From the IMG/VR virus record IMGVR_UViG_3300042542_004922, positions 1 through 22,693 of that record: 22,693 nt of DNA, one strand, 5' to 3'. Numbering within the stretch: the stretch's first letter is position 1; each line of letters starts with the position of its first letter. Of the stretch, positions 1-7,180 are shown one piece after another. Both the position numbers and the translations under genes were made by a program. The DNA comes from a virus. Under the pieces are notes generated by a model. That model had not been told where the DNA came from. It saw only the letters and a list, made by a program, of their open reading frames with translations, and did not search any database.

Positions 1-723
1 TACTGGATGGGTGTAGATAAATTCTTCTCATACACAGGTCGTGTAGAAACCCTGCCGTGTACGCTGTGGAAGTATATATTTGAAGACATTAATAGAGACC
101 AAGCGTTTCAAGTGTTTGCTGGGTCAAACGAAGCCTATAGTGAGGTATGGTGGTTCTACTGCTCTGAAAATAGTAATCAAATTGACAAGTACATAATTTA
201 CAACTACCTTGAGCGGGTTTGGTCGTACGGCACTATGGATAGAACTGCTTGGCTTGATTCTCCATTACGGCAATACCCAATGGCTGCATATCCAACAGAC
301 AGTAGGATTCTGTACCATGAAGCTAACGTAGATGACGTATCAGGGTTAACCCCAGTAGCAATTGAAGCGTTTATTCAGTCATCTGACTTTGACATCGGTG
401 ACGGGCATAACTTCGGCTTTGTATGGCGCATCCTGCCAGACATTACGTTTAATGGCTCTAATGTTAATGAACCCAAGGTAGTAATGACCGTTCGCCCACG
501 CAGAAACTCTGGAACACAATACGGCATTTCAGACTCACCTGACGTGCAAAGCGATCAGAACTATACAAATCAACGGAATTATGACGTGCAGTTATTTGAT
601 GGGCAGGTATATACCCGCCTTCGTGGACGCCAAATGGCATTTAGGATTACGTCTACCGACTTAGGTGTAGCTTGGCAGTTGGGTAGCCCACGAATTGATA
701 TTAGGCCAGACGGCAAACGCTGA
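1..723 (+). CDS. P22 gp10-like tail/DNA-stabilisation protein, C-terminal part (5' end outside window)
   Basis: Virion protein that in the P22 gp10 family closes the head-tail junction after packaging and keeps the genome inside the capsid. The visible 240 residues carry features I associate with that family: the opening Y-W-M-G-x-D-K-F run, the strand LPCTLWKYIFEDIN, the VWWFY segment, then SSDFDIGDG and VWRILPDITFNGS in the C-terminal half. The reading frame is open to base 1 (Tyr-Trp before the first Met) and the start falls within conserved sequence, so the ATG at position 7 is internal and the real start lies upstream of the window. The stop overlaps the next start by one base (TGATG), so translation of the two is probably coupled. 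The assignment rests on remembered family motifs. A generic tail-tube hub protein is the alternative. Confidence 0.7.
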   Translation, partial: YWMGVDKFFSYTGRVETLPCTLWKYIFEDINRDQAFQVFAGSNEAYSEVWWFYCSENSNQIDKYIIYNYLERVWSYGTMDRTAWLDSPLRQYPMAAYPTDSRILYHEANVDDVSGLTPVAIEAFIQSSDFDIGDGHNFGFVWRILPDITFNGSNVNEPKVVMTVRPRRNSGTQYGISDSPDVQSDQNYTNQRNYDVQLFDGQVYTRLRGRQMAFRITSTDLGVAWQLGSPRIDIRPDGKR

Positions 724-1394
724 TGGCTGAAATTACACTACGCCCGCCAAAAGCGCCCAATTTACTGGTTGCGCCTATTGTCTATGACCAGCGCTACATA
801 GACCAGCTTAATAACGCCCTGCGACTGTACTTTAACCAGATTGATAATGGTATGGCTGCTTTGCTGTCTGGTACGGGTGGATCTAGTTTAAGTCTTCCTT
901 TTATTGCTGCATCGGATAGTGTTGACCAGCTTGCTACTGCTTCAAACACCCCGACTGTAGTTGCGTGGGATACGCTTGAAGGCGGCAACGGATTTACTTT
1001 AAATGCCCCTGGATCCGCTACGGCGCTTGTGTCGGGTGTGTATAAAATTACATACAGCCTTCAGTTTACAAATACGGACAATGCTGCTCATGATGCTGCG
1101 GTATGGCTTAAGATTAACAATGTGGACGTACCCCGTTCTACTACGGTATTTTCTGTACCTGCACGTAAAAGCGCTGGGGTATTTAGCTATGTATGTGCCT
1201 ACTCGGAAGTGGTGTTTTCTTTAGAGGTTGGCGATGAGATGGAGCTGTACTGGGCAACTGGTCAAGCCTACGATACTTCCCCTGCAACAGACGGTATTTA
1301 TATAGAAGCATTAGCAGCGCAAGCTAGTCCTTATATCAGACCTGCAACCCCGTCTGCATTAGGCTCAATTACCTTTGTCTCAAGGCTTCCATAG
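723..1394 (+). CDS. virion structural protein with a C1q/TNF-like jelly-roll domain
   Basis: The 223-residue product has two parts. Residues 1-45 are a Pro-rich start (LRPPKAPNLLVAP) followed by an amphipathic helix (YIDQLNNALRLYFNQIDN) that could mediate trimerisation or attachment. Residues about 60-200 form a beta-rich domain in which the G-V-Y-K-I-T-Y-S-L-Q-F strand, then AVWLKINN and FSLEVGDEMELYW, follow the strand order of C1q/TNF-like jelly rolls often seen in phage fibre and decoration proteins. No membrane segment or signal peptide is visible. The gene starts inside the stop of the gp10-like gene without a clear Shine-Dalgarno, so it probably depends on coupling. Its place in the tail gene block suggests a surface or tail-associated structural role, possibly receptor binding. 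The exact role is unknown. Confidence 0.7.
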   Translation: MAEITLRPPKAPNLLVAPIVYDQRYIDQLNNALRLYFNQIDNGMAALLSGTGGSSLSLPFIAASDSVDQLATASNTPTVVAWDTLEGGNGFTLNAPGSATALVSGVYKITYSLQFTNTDNAAHDAAVWLKINNVDVPRSTTVFSVPARKSAGVFSYVCAYSEVVFSLEVGDEMELYWATGQAYDTSPATDGIYIEALAAQASPYIRPATPSALGSITFVSRLP

Positions 1395-1405
1395 GGGACA
1401 TAACA

Positions 1406-1447
1406 ATGATAAACTTGACACCAAATAACCCCAAGGTACGCGTATGA
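1406..1447 (+). CDS. possible 13-codon minicistron coupled to the next gene
   Basis: An ATG follows an AGGGGA Shine-Dalgarno-like site (1393-1398) at a seven-base spacing and opens a reading frame for MINLTPNNPKVRV. The frame closes with a TGA that overlaps the ATG of the following gene (ATGA at 1444-1447). It occupies nearly all of the 49-base gap between two long genes. The arrangement is typical of a translational-coupling leader, but the frame is very short and could be chance. No protein family is recognisable. Confidence 0.35.
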   Translation: MINLTPNNPKVRV

Positions 1448-2916
1448 GCCTACATAAACTAGCTAAAAAAGTGCAGAGTACTGGTCGCGGCCAAGACTCC
1501 ATGCTTGTACACATGTCGCCTCGTGAAGTTCGTGGGCTTCAGCAGCTTGCTAGAATCAAAGGCGGGTCGTTAACAACTAACCCAGAGACGGGTTTGCCTG
1601 AAGCTGGTTTCTTAGAAGATATTCTCCCAATGGTTGCCGCTGGCGCAGCTATTTACTTTACCGCAGGCGCTGCCGCACCGATGTTAATGAGCGCGGGTAT
1701 GGGCGCTACTTCTGCTGGTATTTTGGCTGGTGCTGGTTCTGGCGCACTTATTGGTGCTGGTTCTGCCGCTATTCAAGGCGGTGATGTAGGTCAAGCAGCT
1801 CTTATGGGTGGTGCTACTGGTGCATTAGGTGGAGCTATTTCTGGAATGGGTGGAGCTACCGCCCCTGTTCCCGGTGCAGAAGGTGCTGGTGGCGTAGCAA
1901 GTCAAACTGCTGGAACAAGTGCAGTCGCAGCAAACGCCCCGGTAGCTCAAGCTACCCAAGTTGGTACACAAGCTATTAACGTAAATCCTGCTACTGGTTC
2001 AGTTATTGACCCTCTGGCTACGGGTGCTGGCGCTACGGGGGGAGCTCAAATGCCTATGGCAGGTGCTCCTCAATTTGGTCAGTTTAACGCAGGAGCTAAC
2101 CCTGCCTATGGTAGTACCCCAAGCGGTGTTTCCGGTTTAACAGGCGCTCCACAAGCAGGTCAATACGCCGCTAGCTTACAAGCCCCAGTACAACCCCCTG
2201 CAGGTGGAACCGACTTAGGTAACTGGTGGGCTAAACAAACTCCCATGGAAAAAGCGGGTTATTCAACGCTGGGTGCTGGCTTAGTTGCTGGTTTAAATGC
2301 CCCACCTAATACGGTAGGCGATGCTGGTGAAGAAGACTATACAAGCTCACTACAACGCATTTCCCCTAACTTTAGGGCGCAAGAGCCAATTCAACCAAAC
2401 CCGTATTACAGAGCGCGTTACCCTACCTATGCAGCGCAAGGTGGTTTGATGGATGCGTACCAAGCAGGTGGTCCTGTAGAGCGCATGAGTCAGATGAATA
2501 CAGCGTTAAACCCACAAGGTGGTATGTACCCACAGGGCATGATTGATAAAACCCAGTATGCCCTACCTACGCAACGCCCAACCAGCATGGAAGTAATAGA
2601 TGCAGGTGCTCAGAGAATGTTTGCTAGAGGTGGTATTGCTGACTTAGGTTCTTATTCCGATGGTGGCCGTATGCTTAAAGGTCCTGGTGATGGTATGTCT
2701 GATAGTATTCCTGGTGTTATCGGAGGTAGGCAACCTGCTAGATTAGCTGATGGTGAGTTCGTGGTACCGGCAGATGTAGTAAGCCATATGGGCAACGGTT
2801 CTACCGATGCTGGCGCAAAGCGCCTCTATGCCATGATGGACAAAGTACGCAAAGCACGTACAGGCAAAAAGAAGCAAGCGCCTGCCGTAAACGCATCTAA
2901 CTTTTTACCAGCTTAA
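1444..2916 (+). CDS. glycine-zipper internal virion / ejection-type protein
   Basis: A 490-residue protein with three visible regions. Residues 1-55 are polar and basic. Residues about 58-140 are a long Ala/Gly/Met-rich hydrophobic stretch with repeated GxxxG spacing (AAGAAIYFTAGAAAP, GAGSGALIGAGSAA), which could insert into or cross a membrane. A low-complexity Gly/Ala/Pro/Gln linker leads to a conserved-looking C-terminal part with MLKGPGDGMSDSIPGVIGG, RLADGEFVVPADVVSHMGNG and a basic Lys-rich end. I recall this C-terminal motif from uncultured aquatic podovirus structural proteins, but know of no assigned activity. AAQGG and FARGGI elements recur in the 537-residue protein downstream. The gene lies where T7-like phages keep internal virion proteins, so a DNA-ejection role is inferred. 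The start has AAGG seven bases upstream and overlaps the minicistron stop. Confidence 0.7.
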   Translation: MSLHKLAKKVQSTGRGQDSMLVHMSPREVRGLQQLARIKGGSLTTNPETGLPEAGFLEDILPMVAAGAAIYFTAGAAAPMLMSAGMGATSAGILAGAGSGALIGAGSAAIQGGDVGQAALMGGATGALGGAISGMGGATAPVPGAEGAGGVASQTAGTSAVAANAPVAQATQVGTQAINVNPATGSVIDPLATGAGATGGAQMPMAGAPQFGQFNAGANPAYGSTPSGVSGLTGAPQAGQYAASLQAPVQPPAGGTDLGNWWAKQTPMEKAGYSTLGAGLVAGLNAPPNTVGDAGEEDYTSSLQRISPNFRAQEPIQPNPYYRARYPTYAAQGGLMDAYQAGGPVERMSQMNTALNPQGGMYPQGMIDKTQYALPTQRPTSMEVIDAGAQRMFARGGIADLGSYSDGGRMLKGPGDGMSDSIPGVIGGRQPARLADGEFVVPADVVSHMGNGSTDAGAKRLYAMMDKVRKARTGKKKQAPAVNASNFLPA

Positions 2917-2925
2917 GGAGCAGCC

Positions 2926-3522
2926 ATGGGCGGAATGGCAGGGCAGGCGGTAGGGCAAGCAGCAACAAGTGGGAGTCAAGGGCCTTCAGGTCCTTCAGGG
3001 CTTTTTGGTAACACACCTACTTCCGGCATCGGTATGGGTGGTGGCATGACTCAAAATGCGGTGAATCCACAAGCTCAAGGCGGTATGCCAATGAGTACCC
3101 CACAACAAGCTCCACAACAAGCTCCACAACAAGCTCCACAACAAGCTCCTCAAGCAGCTCCACAGCAAGTATCACCACAAGTACTGATGGTGCGGCAGCA
3201 ACAGCAACAACAGTTTCAGCAGCAAGGCTTGCAGCAGCTTTTAAATCAAATGATGAGCCGCTTTCAGCCACAACAAAGGCAGCCACAACAAAGGCAACCG
3301 CAAATGCAGCAACGCGCGCCTATGCCTCAGTTTAGAAGTCCAGCGCGGCAATACCGCCCCGATATGACGCAGGCGCAACAAGCGTTAAGCCGGGTAAAAC
3401 CTAGTGTTTATAAAACTGACCTAGATACAGCTAGAGCAAGGATTGCAGAATTAGAAGCGGCGCAGCAGTCCCAATATGATCCGTATCAGTATAACCCTTC
3501 CGCTGCGCTTGGTGGAGGTTAA
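2926..3522 (+). CDS. Q-rich low-complexity virion-associated protein
   Basis: The 198-residue product is dominated by Gln, Pro, Met and Gly. The first 50 residues are Gly/Ser/Met-rich. Then comes a PQQA tetrapeptide array, followed by poly-Gln stretches and QRQPQQRQPQ elements up to about residue 130. The C-terminal part is less biased and ends in a short predicted coiled coil (DLDTARARIAELEAAQQ) and a Tyr/Pro-rich tail. No catalytic motif, signal peptide or membrane segment is visible. An excellent Shine-Dalgarno (AAGGAG) is embedded in the stop codon of the preceding gene, five bases from the ATG. Position between internal-virion-type genes suggests a structural or assembly role. The function is unknown and the composition makes similarity searches unreliable. 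Confidence 0.6.
   Translation: MGGMAGQAVGQAATSGSQGPSGPSGLFGNTPTSGIGMGGGMTQNAVNPQAQGGMPMSTPQQAPQQAPQQAPQQAPQAAPQQVSPQVLMVRQQQQQQFQQQGLQQLLNQMMSRFQPQQRQPQQRQPQMQQRAPMPQFRSPARQYRPDMTQAQQALSRVKPSVYKTDLDTARARIAELEAAQQSQYDPYQYNPSAALGGG
3100..3171 (+). repeat. 12-bp in-frame tandem repeat coding for PQQA
   Basis: The unit CCACAACAAGCT occurs four times without a mismatch (3100-3147), followed by two degenerate units ending at 3171. Each unit encodes Pro-Gln-Gln-Ala. The length is a multiple of three, so copy-number change by slippage would keep the frame. Confidence 0.95.
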
Positions 3523-3936
3523 TTGAACTTAACTATTCAACCCGTCAGCGTTGCGTATTTTCACCAAACATGGCCGTTGGTTGAAGGTTTTTTAAGCGAA
3601 GCCTTAAAATGGGGTGAAGATGATTACACAGTTGAACAAGCAAAAGGAATGCTTGCAAGAGGTGATTGGTTATTAGTAGTAGCGGTAGATGAAGAAAATG
3701 CAATTCAGGGTGCGGCAGCGGTAAACTTTTTTAATATGCCAAACGACCGAGTTGCTTTTGTTACAGCAATTGGCGGTAAATTAATTAGCAATAAAGACAC
3801 GTATGAGCAGTTTTCTACGTTGTTAAAAAGTTATGGCGCAACTAAAATACAAGGTGCTGCACGAGAAGCCATCGCCCGGCTTTGGACACGGTACGGATTT
3901 AAAGAACGCTACAGAATTGTAGAGGCAAAAATATGA
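3523..3936 (+). CDS. GNAT-like small protein, possible T7 gp13 (internal virion protein A) counterpart
   Basis: A 137-residue protein whose layout fits a GCN5-related N-acetyltransferase fold. The N-terminal helix region is HQTWPLVEGFLSEALKW. Central strands are WLLVVAVDEENAIQGAAAV and RVAFVTAIGG, and the C-terminal end (REAIARLWTRYGFKERYRIVE) resembles the 'GFxxxY' terminal strand of GNATs. A classical acetyl-CoA loop (Q/RxxGxG/A) is not evident, so catalysis is doubtful. T7 gp13 has almost the same length (about 138 residues), and I recall its family (DUF2833) being related to GNATs. The genomic position also matches. The start codon is TTG directly after the upstream TAA, with GGAGG four bases ahead. 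The next in-frame Met would remove the first third of the domain. The gene ends in an ATGA overlap with the next gene. Confidence 0.65.
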   Translation: MNLTIQPVSVAYFHQTWPLVEGFLSEALKWGEDDYTVEQAKGMLARGDWLLVVAVDEENAIQGAAAVNFFNMPNDRVAFVTAIGGKLISNKDTYEQFSTLLKSYGATKIQGAAREAIARLWTRYGFKERYRIVEAKI

Positions 3937-5519
3937 GCATTTTAAAAAGCAAACACAACGGCTGGTTATCTGACGGTACGCGTACTCCATTTGGTGGCTC
4001 AGGCGGGGGCAGTAGTGGCCCAACTCAAAGCACAACGTACTCTTCAAACGTACCTGAGTACGCGCGGCCCTATGTAGAGAACATGCTTCAGTCTGCTCAG
4101 ACGCAGATTTACAACGATGATATGACATCGTTTCGCCCATACCAGCCCTACAGCTCGGACGTAAACAATTACTTTGCTGGCTTTTCTCCGCTACAACAAA
4201 CTGCACAACAATCCGCATATAACTTACAAACCCCCGGTCAATTTGGTTTGGCTTCTGGTTTAGCGGGTACTGCCGGTGTTCAAGCGTTAGGCGCACAAGA
4301 TCAATCAGGGTTTTTGGGTAATGAGGCATTGGGTTACGGCGCAGCCGGTCAAATGTATGGCGACATTGGTACTCAACAAGCTCTACAGCGTGCGCAACAA
4401 ACTGGTAGACAAGCCGGACTGTATGGGGGTATGGGCGCAGGCTATGGTGCTCAAGCTGCTGGGTTAGCTCCTACTGCACAAGCATACGGTCAAGAATCTG
4501 CTGATATTGGCATGGGTGGTATTGGATATGGTGCGCTAGGTACTGGTTATGGTATGCGTGGTGCGCAAGCTGCTGAACAAGGCTTTGGTGCTGGTGAGGC
4601 TTTTGCCCGTCAAGCTACTGATCCGTATGCTACTCAAGCCTATATGTCACCTTACATGCAGAACGTGGTTGACTATCAAAAACAGTCAGCCCTTCGTGAT
4701 TTCCAAGTAGCACAACCAATGCGTCAAGCTGAGGCAGTTGCTAAAGGGGCTTTTGGTGGTAGTCGCCAAGCTATTGTAGATGCTGAGGCACAGCGTAATT
4801 TAAACACGCAACTGCAGGGTATTGCTGCAACAGGGTCACAAAAGGCGTTTGAAGACGCACAACGTCAGCAACAGTTTGGTGCACAGTTAGATCTTCAAGG
4901 TTTACAGGCTGGTTACGGCGGTCTTGGTTTAGGTATGCAAGGCGCTGGTGTTGGTTTATCAGGTCTTGGCACCGCGCTTCAAGGGCAGCAAGGCAGAATG
5001 CAGGGTTTAGGTCAAGCGGGTCAGTTTTATGGGCAAGGCATGCAAGGCGCTGGAGTTGGACTTCAAGGTGTAGGGGCTCAACAAGCTGCAGGTCAATTGG
5101 GTTTGGCCGGAACAGCACAGGGTATGCAAGGTGCAGGATATGGACTACAAGGCGTTCAAACTGCTACTGGTGCTGGTCAATACGGCTTGGCAGGTCTAGG
5201 TGTAGCTAATCAATCGGCTGGCGCTTTGGGTCAACTCGGCACACAACAGCTTGGCGCAGATACTAGCATTATTGGAACTCAGTCACAAATGGGTGCGCAG
5301 CAACAAGGTCTTGAACAGCAGAAAATTAACCAAGCCATTCAAGATTACGCTACGGCTCAACAGTATCCGATGATGCAGTTGGCTCAGTTAAACGCAATGC
5401 TCCGTGGTTTGCCTTTACAACAAGCTACTACACAACAGTACCAAGCGCAGCCGGGTATAGCACAGCAAAGTCTTGGTCTTGGTCTTGGCGCACTAGGCGC
5501 CGTCAAAGCGTTCGGTTAA
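3933..5519 (+). CDS. Gly/Ala/Gln-rich internal virion protein
   Basis: A 528-residue protein with a short basic start, a Gly/Ser stretch, and a conserved-looking N-terminal element around residues 38-75 (NVPEYARPYVENMLQSAQ, then FRPYQPYSSDVNNYFAGFSP). Most of residues 95-440 is Gly/Ala/Gln low complexity with hydrophobic periodicity. It is interrupted at about residues 220-310 by a more ordinary helical block (AYMSPYMQNVVDYQKQSALR to FEDAQRQQQFGAQL). The C-terminus has QQYPMMQLAQLNAMLRGLP and a Gly/Leu tail. I recall the first and last elements from structural proteins of uncultured aquatic podoviruses. There is no enzyme motif. AGAGG seven bases before the ATG and the ATGA overlap support the start. 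A role as an ejected internal protein, like T7 gp14/gp15, is inferred from composition and position. Confidence 0.65.
   Translation: MSILKSKHNGWLSDGTRTPFGGSGGGSSGPTQSTTYSSNVPEYARPYVENMLQSAQTQIYNDDMTSFRPYQPYSSDVNNYFAGFSPLQQTAQQSAYNLQTPGQFGLASGLAGTAGVQALGAQDQSGFLGNEALGYGAAGQMYGDIGTQQALQRAQQTGRQAGLYGGMGAGYGAQAAGLAPTAQAYGQESADIGMGGIGYGALGTGYGMRGAQAAEQGFGAGEAFARQATDPYATQAYMSPYMQNVVDYQKQSALRDFQVAQPMRQAEAVAKGAFGGSRQAIVDAEAQRNLNTQLQGIAATGSQKAFEDAQRQQQFGAQLDLQGLQAGYGGLGLGMQGAGVGLSGLGTALQGQQGRMQGLGQAGQFYGQGMQGAGVGLQGVGAQQAAGQLGLAGTAQGMQGAGYGLQGVQTATGAGQYGLAGLGVANQSAGALGQLGTQQLGADTSIIGTQSQMGAQQQGLEQQKINQAIQDYATAQQYPMMQLAQLNAMLRGLPLQQATTQQYQAQPGIAQQSLGLGLGALGAVKAFG
4935..5147 (+). repeat. three diverged MQGAG(V/Y)GL coding repeats
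   Basis: Within the 528-residue virion protein the octapeptide MQGAGVGL appears at residues 335 and 370, and MQGAGYGL at residue 398. The DNA copies begin at 4935, 5040 and 5124 and differ mainly at third positions. The repeat has therefore been kept at protein level. The spacings are 35 and 28 residues, both multiples of seven. Confidence 0.8.
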
Positions 5520-5528
5520 GGAATAGAT

Positions 5529-7142
5529 ATGACACCAGCAATGAACCCCGGAATGAAAGGCCAGCCACAAGCTGGCTTAGCTGCGTTAGCTCAACCTGCA
5601 CAGGCTCCTAGAGGTATGTCGTCAGGCAGTATGGAGCAGATCATAGCTCGCGCTAGACAAATGTCGGATTCCCAGCTTGCGGACATTCTTAGTGGTAAGA
5701 GTATGGCTGTTCCACAATACGTTGCCATGACTGAAGCTATGGGGCGTAAGAGTTTGCGCACTGCAATGCAAGGAGCCCAAGCGCAACAACAAGCCAAACA
5801 ACCTAGCATTAAAGATAAGTTGTTGGCTGAGAACGCACCGCAGCAAATGATGCAAGAAGCTGTCAATATGGATCCTCAACAATCCGTAATGGCTGCTGAA
5901 GGTGGTTTGATGTACGCAGACGGCGGTATTGCTGGTTTGTCCGCCCCTAACATGGAGTCTATGGATATGGCTTCGGGCGGTATTGTAGCGTTTCAAGACA
6001 ATCAAGATCAACCTGTACGCGAAGGCATGCCTTCGGAACCTGTGTTTGGTTCACCTGAATACGACGAGAAATATGGCGCTCCAGGTTCGTTGAAACGCAG
6101 ACTTAAAGGTGTTCGTGATTACTACGCTAGCCCTAGTTCTTTAGAAGGTGTTGGCAGAAACATTAGTAATACAGCTACGGCTATAGCGCCTATGACGTTT
6201 GGTGCAGGGGTCACTGGACCCGCACAAATTATGCGGATGGGTATTCCTCAAACTGGCGGTATGTTTACAAAAGCTGCTGATTTTGGCCGTCGTTTAATGG
6301 GTACATCTGGAGCAGCAAACGCCGTATTAAGTGATGGCAACCAAAGAAGCGCGCTGCCTGTTCCTACTGGAGCCGAAGAAGAGGTAAAACCATTAGCTAA
6401 AGATGCCGCCGCCGACATAAAGGCTGGTCCAGCCGGTAAAGGTGATGACAGTAGTAAAGGCGGTTTAGGTGATTTAGCTAGTTACGAAGATTTATTGAAA
6501 AAACGAACCACCGATTTCTTGTCAAAGTTTGAAGGTGCGGGCGATAAAAAGCGTGAAGGGCTTAAAGCGCTTAAGAATCAGATACAAGGTCAACTTGCAT
6601 TGCAAGGTGCTTCTGCTTTGTTAGGTAGTCCAACGCTGGCTCAAGCTGGCGCTAAGTTTGGTCAACAAGCTGCTTCTACTGTTGCTGCTGGACGTGCTGA
6701 ACAACGCGGTGTTGAAGACGCTGCGGATGCGTATGACTTTAATATTGCCAAAGCCCGTGAAGCTGCCGAAAAAGGCGACATGCAATTATCGTTGCAATAT
6801 CAACAGCTTGCTAATCAAAACAAATACCAAATGGGCAGCCTTGATGTTGCAAGGCAGCGAAACGCCATTATGGGCGAAGCTGGTAGTCTTGGTAAAGTTC
6901 AGCTTGGTTTAAAGAATGCAGATGCGCAAGCGCTTGCTGAAGCTAAACAGCGGTTCCCTGTTGTTACTAAAACCAATCAAGCTGCATTTGATGCGTTCCT
7001 ACGTAAACGTGCTAATGAGTTAAAAATGCAAAATCCTTTAACTAAGCAATACGCTAATTTAGATGCAAACGATCTTGGCAGTAGCGCTTTCAATGTGGTA
7101 CAGTCTTTACCTAAAGGCGCTTCCGTAGTCGACCTCGGTTAA
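5529..7142 (+). CDS. internal-virion-type structural protein with GG motifs and a helical C-terminus
   Basis: A 537-residue protein. After a disordered start, residues about 30-80 form helices (MEQIIARARQMSDSQLADIL, then YVAMTEAMGRKSL). Residues 120-155 hold two Gly-Gly elements, AAEGGLMYADGGIAGL and MASGGIVAF, similar to elements in the 490-residue protein upstream. Residues 165-310 are Gly/Ala-rich linker. From about 318 to the end the protein is mostly charged helix with probable coiled coil (LLKKRTTDFLSKFEGAG, KALKNQIQGQ, GVEDAADAYDFNIAKAREAAEKGD). No membrane helix or catalytic motif is evident. AAGGA overlapping the upstream TAA gives the start. By position, and by the shared GG elements, I infer a virion protein of the ejection group. 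Scaffold-like function cannot be excluded. Confidence 0.65.
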   Translation: MTPAMNPGMKGQPQAGLAALAQPAQAPRGMSSGSMEQIIARARQMSDSQLADILSGKSMAVPQYVAMTEAMGRKSLRTAMQGAQAQQQAKQPSIKDKLLAENAPQQMMQEAVNMDPQQSVMAAEGGLMYADGGIAGLSAPNMESMDMASGGIVAFQDNQDQPVREGMPSEPVFGSPEYDEKYGAPGSLKRRLKGVRDYYASPSSLEGVGRNISNTATAIAPMTFGAGVTGPAQIMRMGIPQTGGMFTKAADFGRRLMGTSGAANAVLSDGNQRSALPVPTGAEEEVKPLAKDAAADIKAGPAGKGDDSSKGGLGDLASYEDLLKKRTTDFLSKFEGAGDKKREGLKALKNQIQGQLALQGASALLGSPTLAQAGAKFGQQAASTVAAGRAEQRGVEDAADAYDFNIAKAREAAEKGDMQLSLQYQQLANQNKYQMGSLDVARQRNAIMGEAGSLGKVQLGLKNADAQALAEAKQRFPVVTKTNQAAFDAFLRKRANELKMQNPLTKQYANLDANDLGSSAFNVVQSLPKGASVVDLG

Positions 7143-7180
7143 TAAATCGCCGCCTTGGGTCAAACTAAAATTTAAGAGCC

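Noticed and set aside
7-9. ATG at the left edge as the start of the gp10-like gene
   Set aside because: The frame is open to base 1 and the first residues are already conserved family sequence, so the start lies outside the window.
1415-1448. TTGACA followed by TATGAG as a promoter
   Set aside because: The spacer is 22 bases, too long for sigma70, and the -10 would overlap the start codon.
3017-3286. Minus-strand frame with repeated VELVV
   Set aside because: It is only the reverse reading of the PQQA tandem repeat and Q-rich stretch.
3823-4329. 168-codon minus-strand frame across the GNAT-like and 528-residue genes
   Set aside because: It spans two well-supported plus-strand genes and their ATGA junction, and its product looks random.
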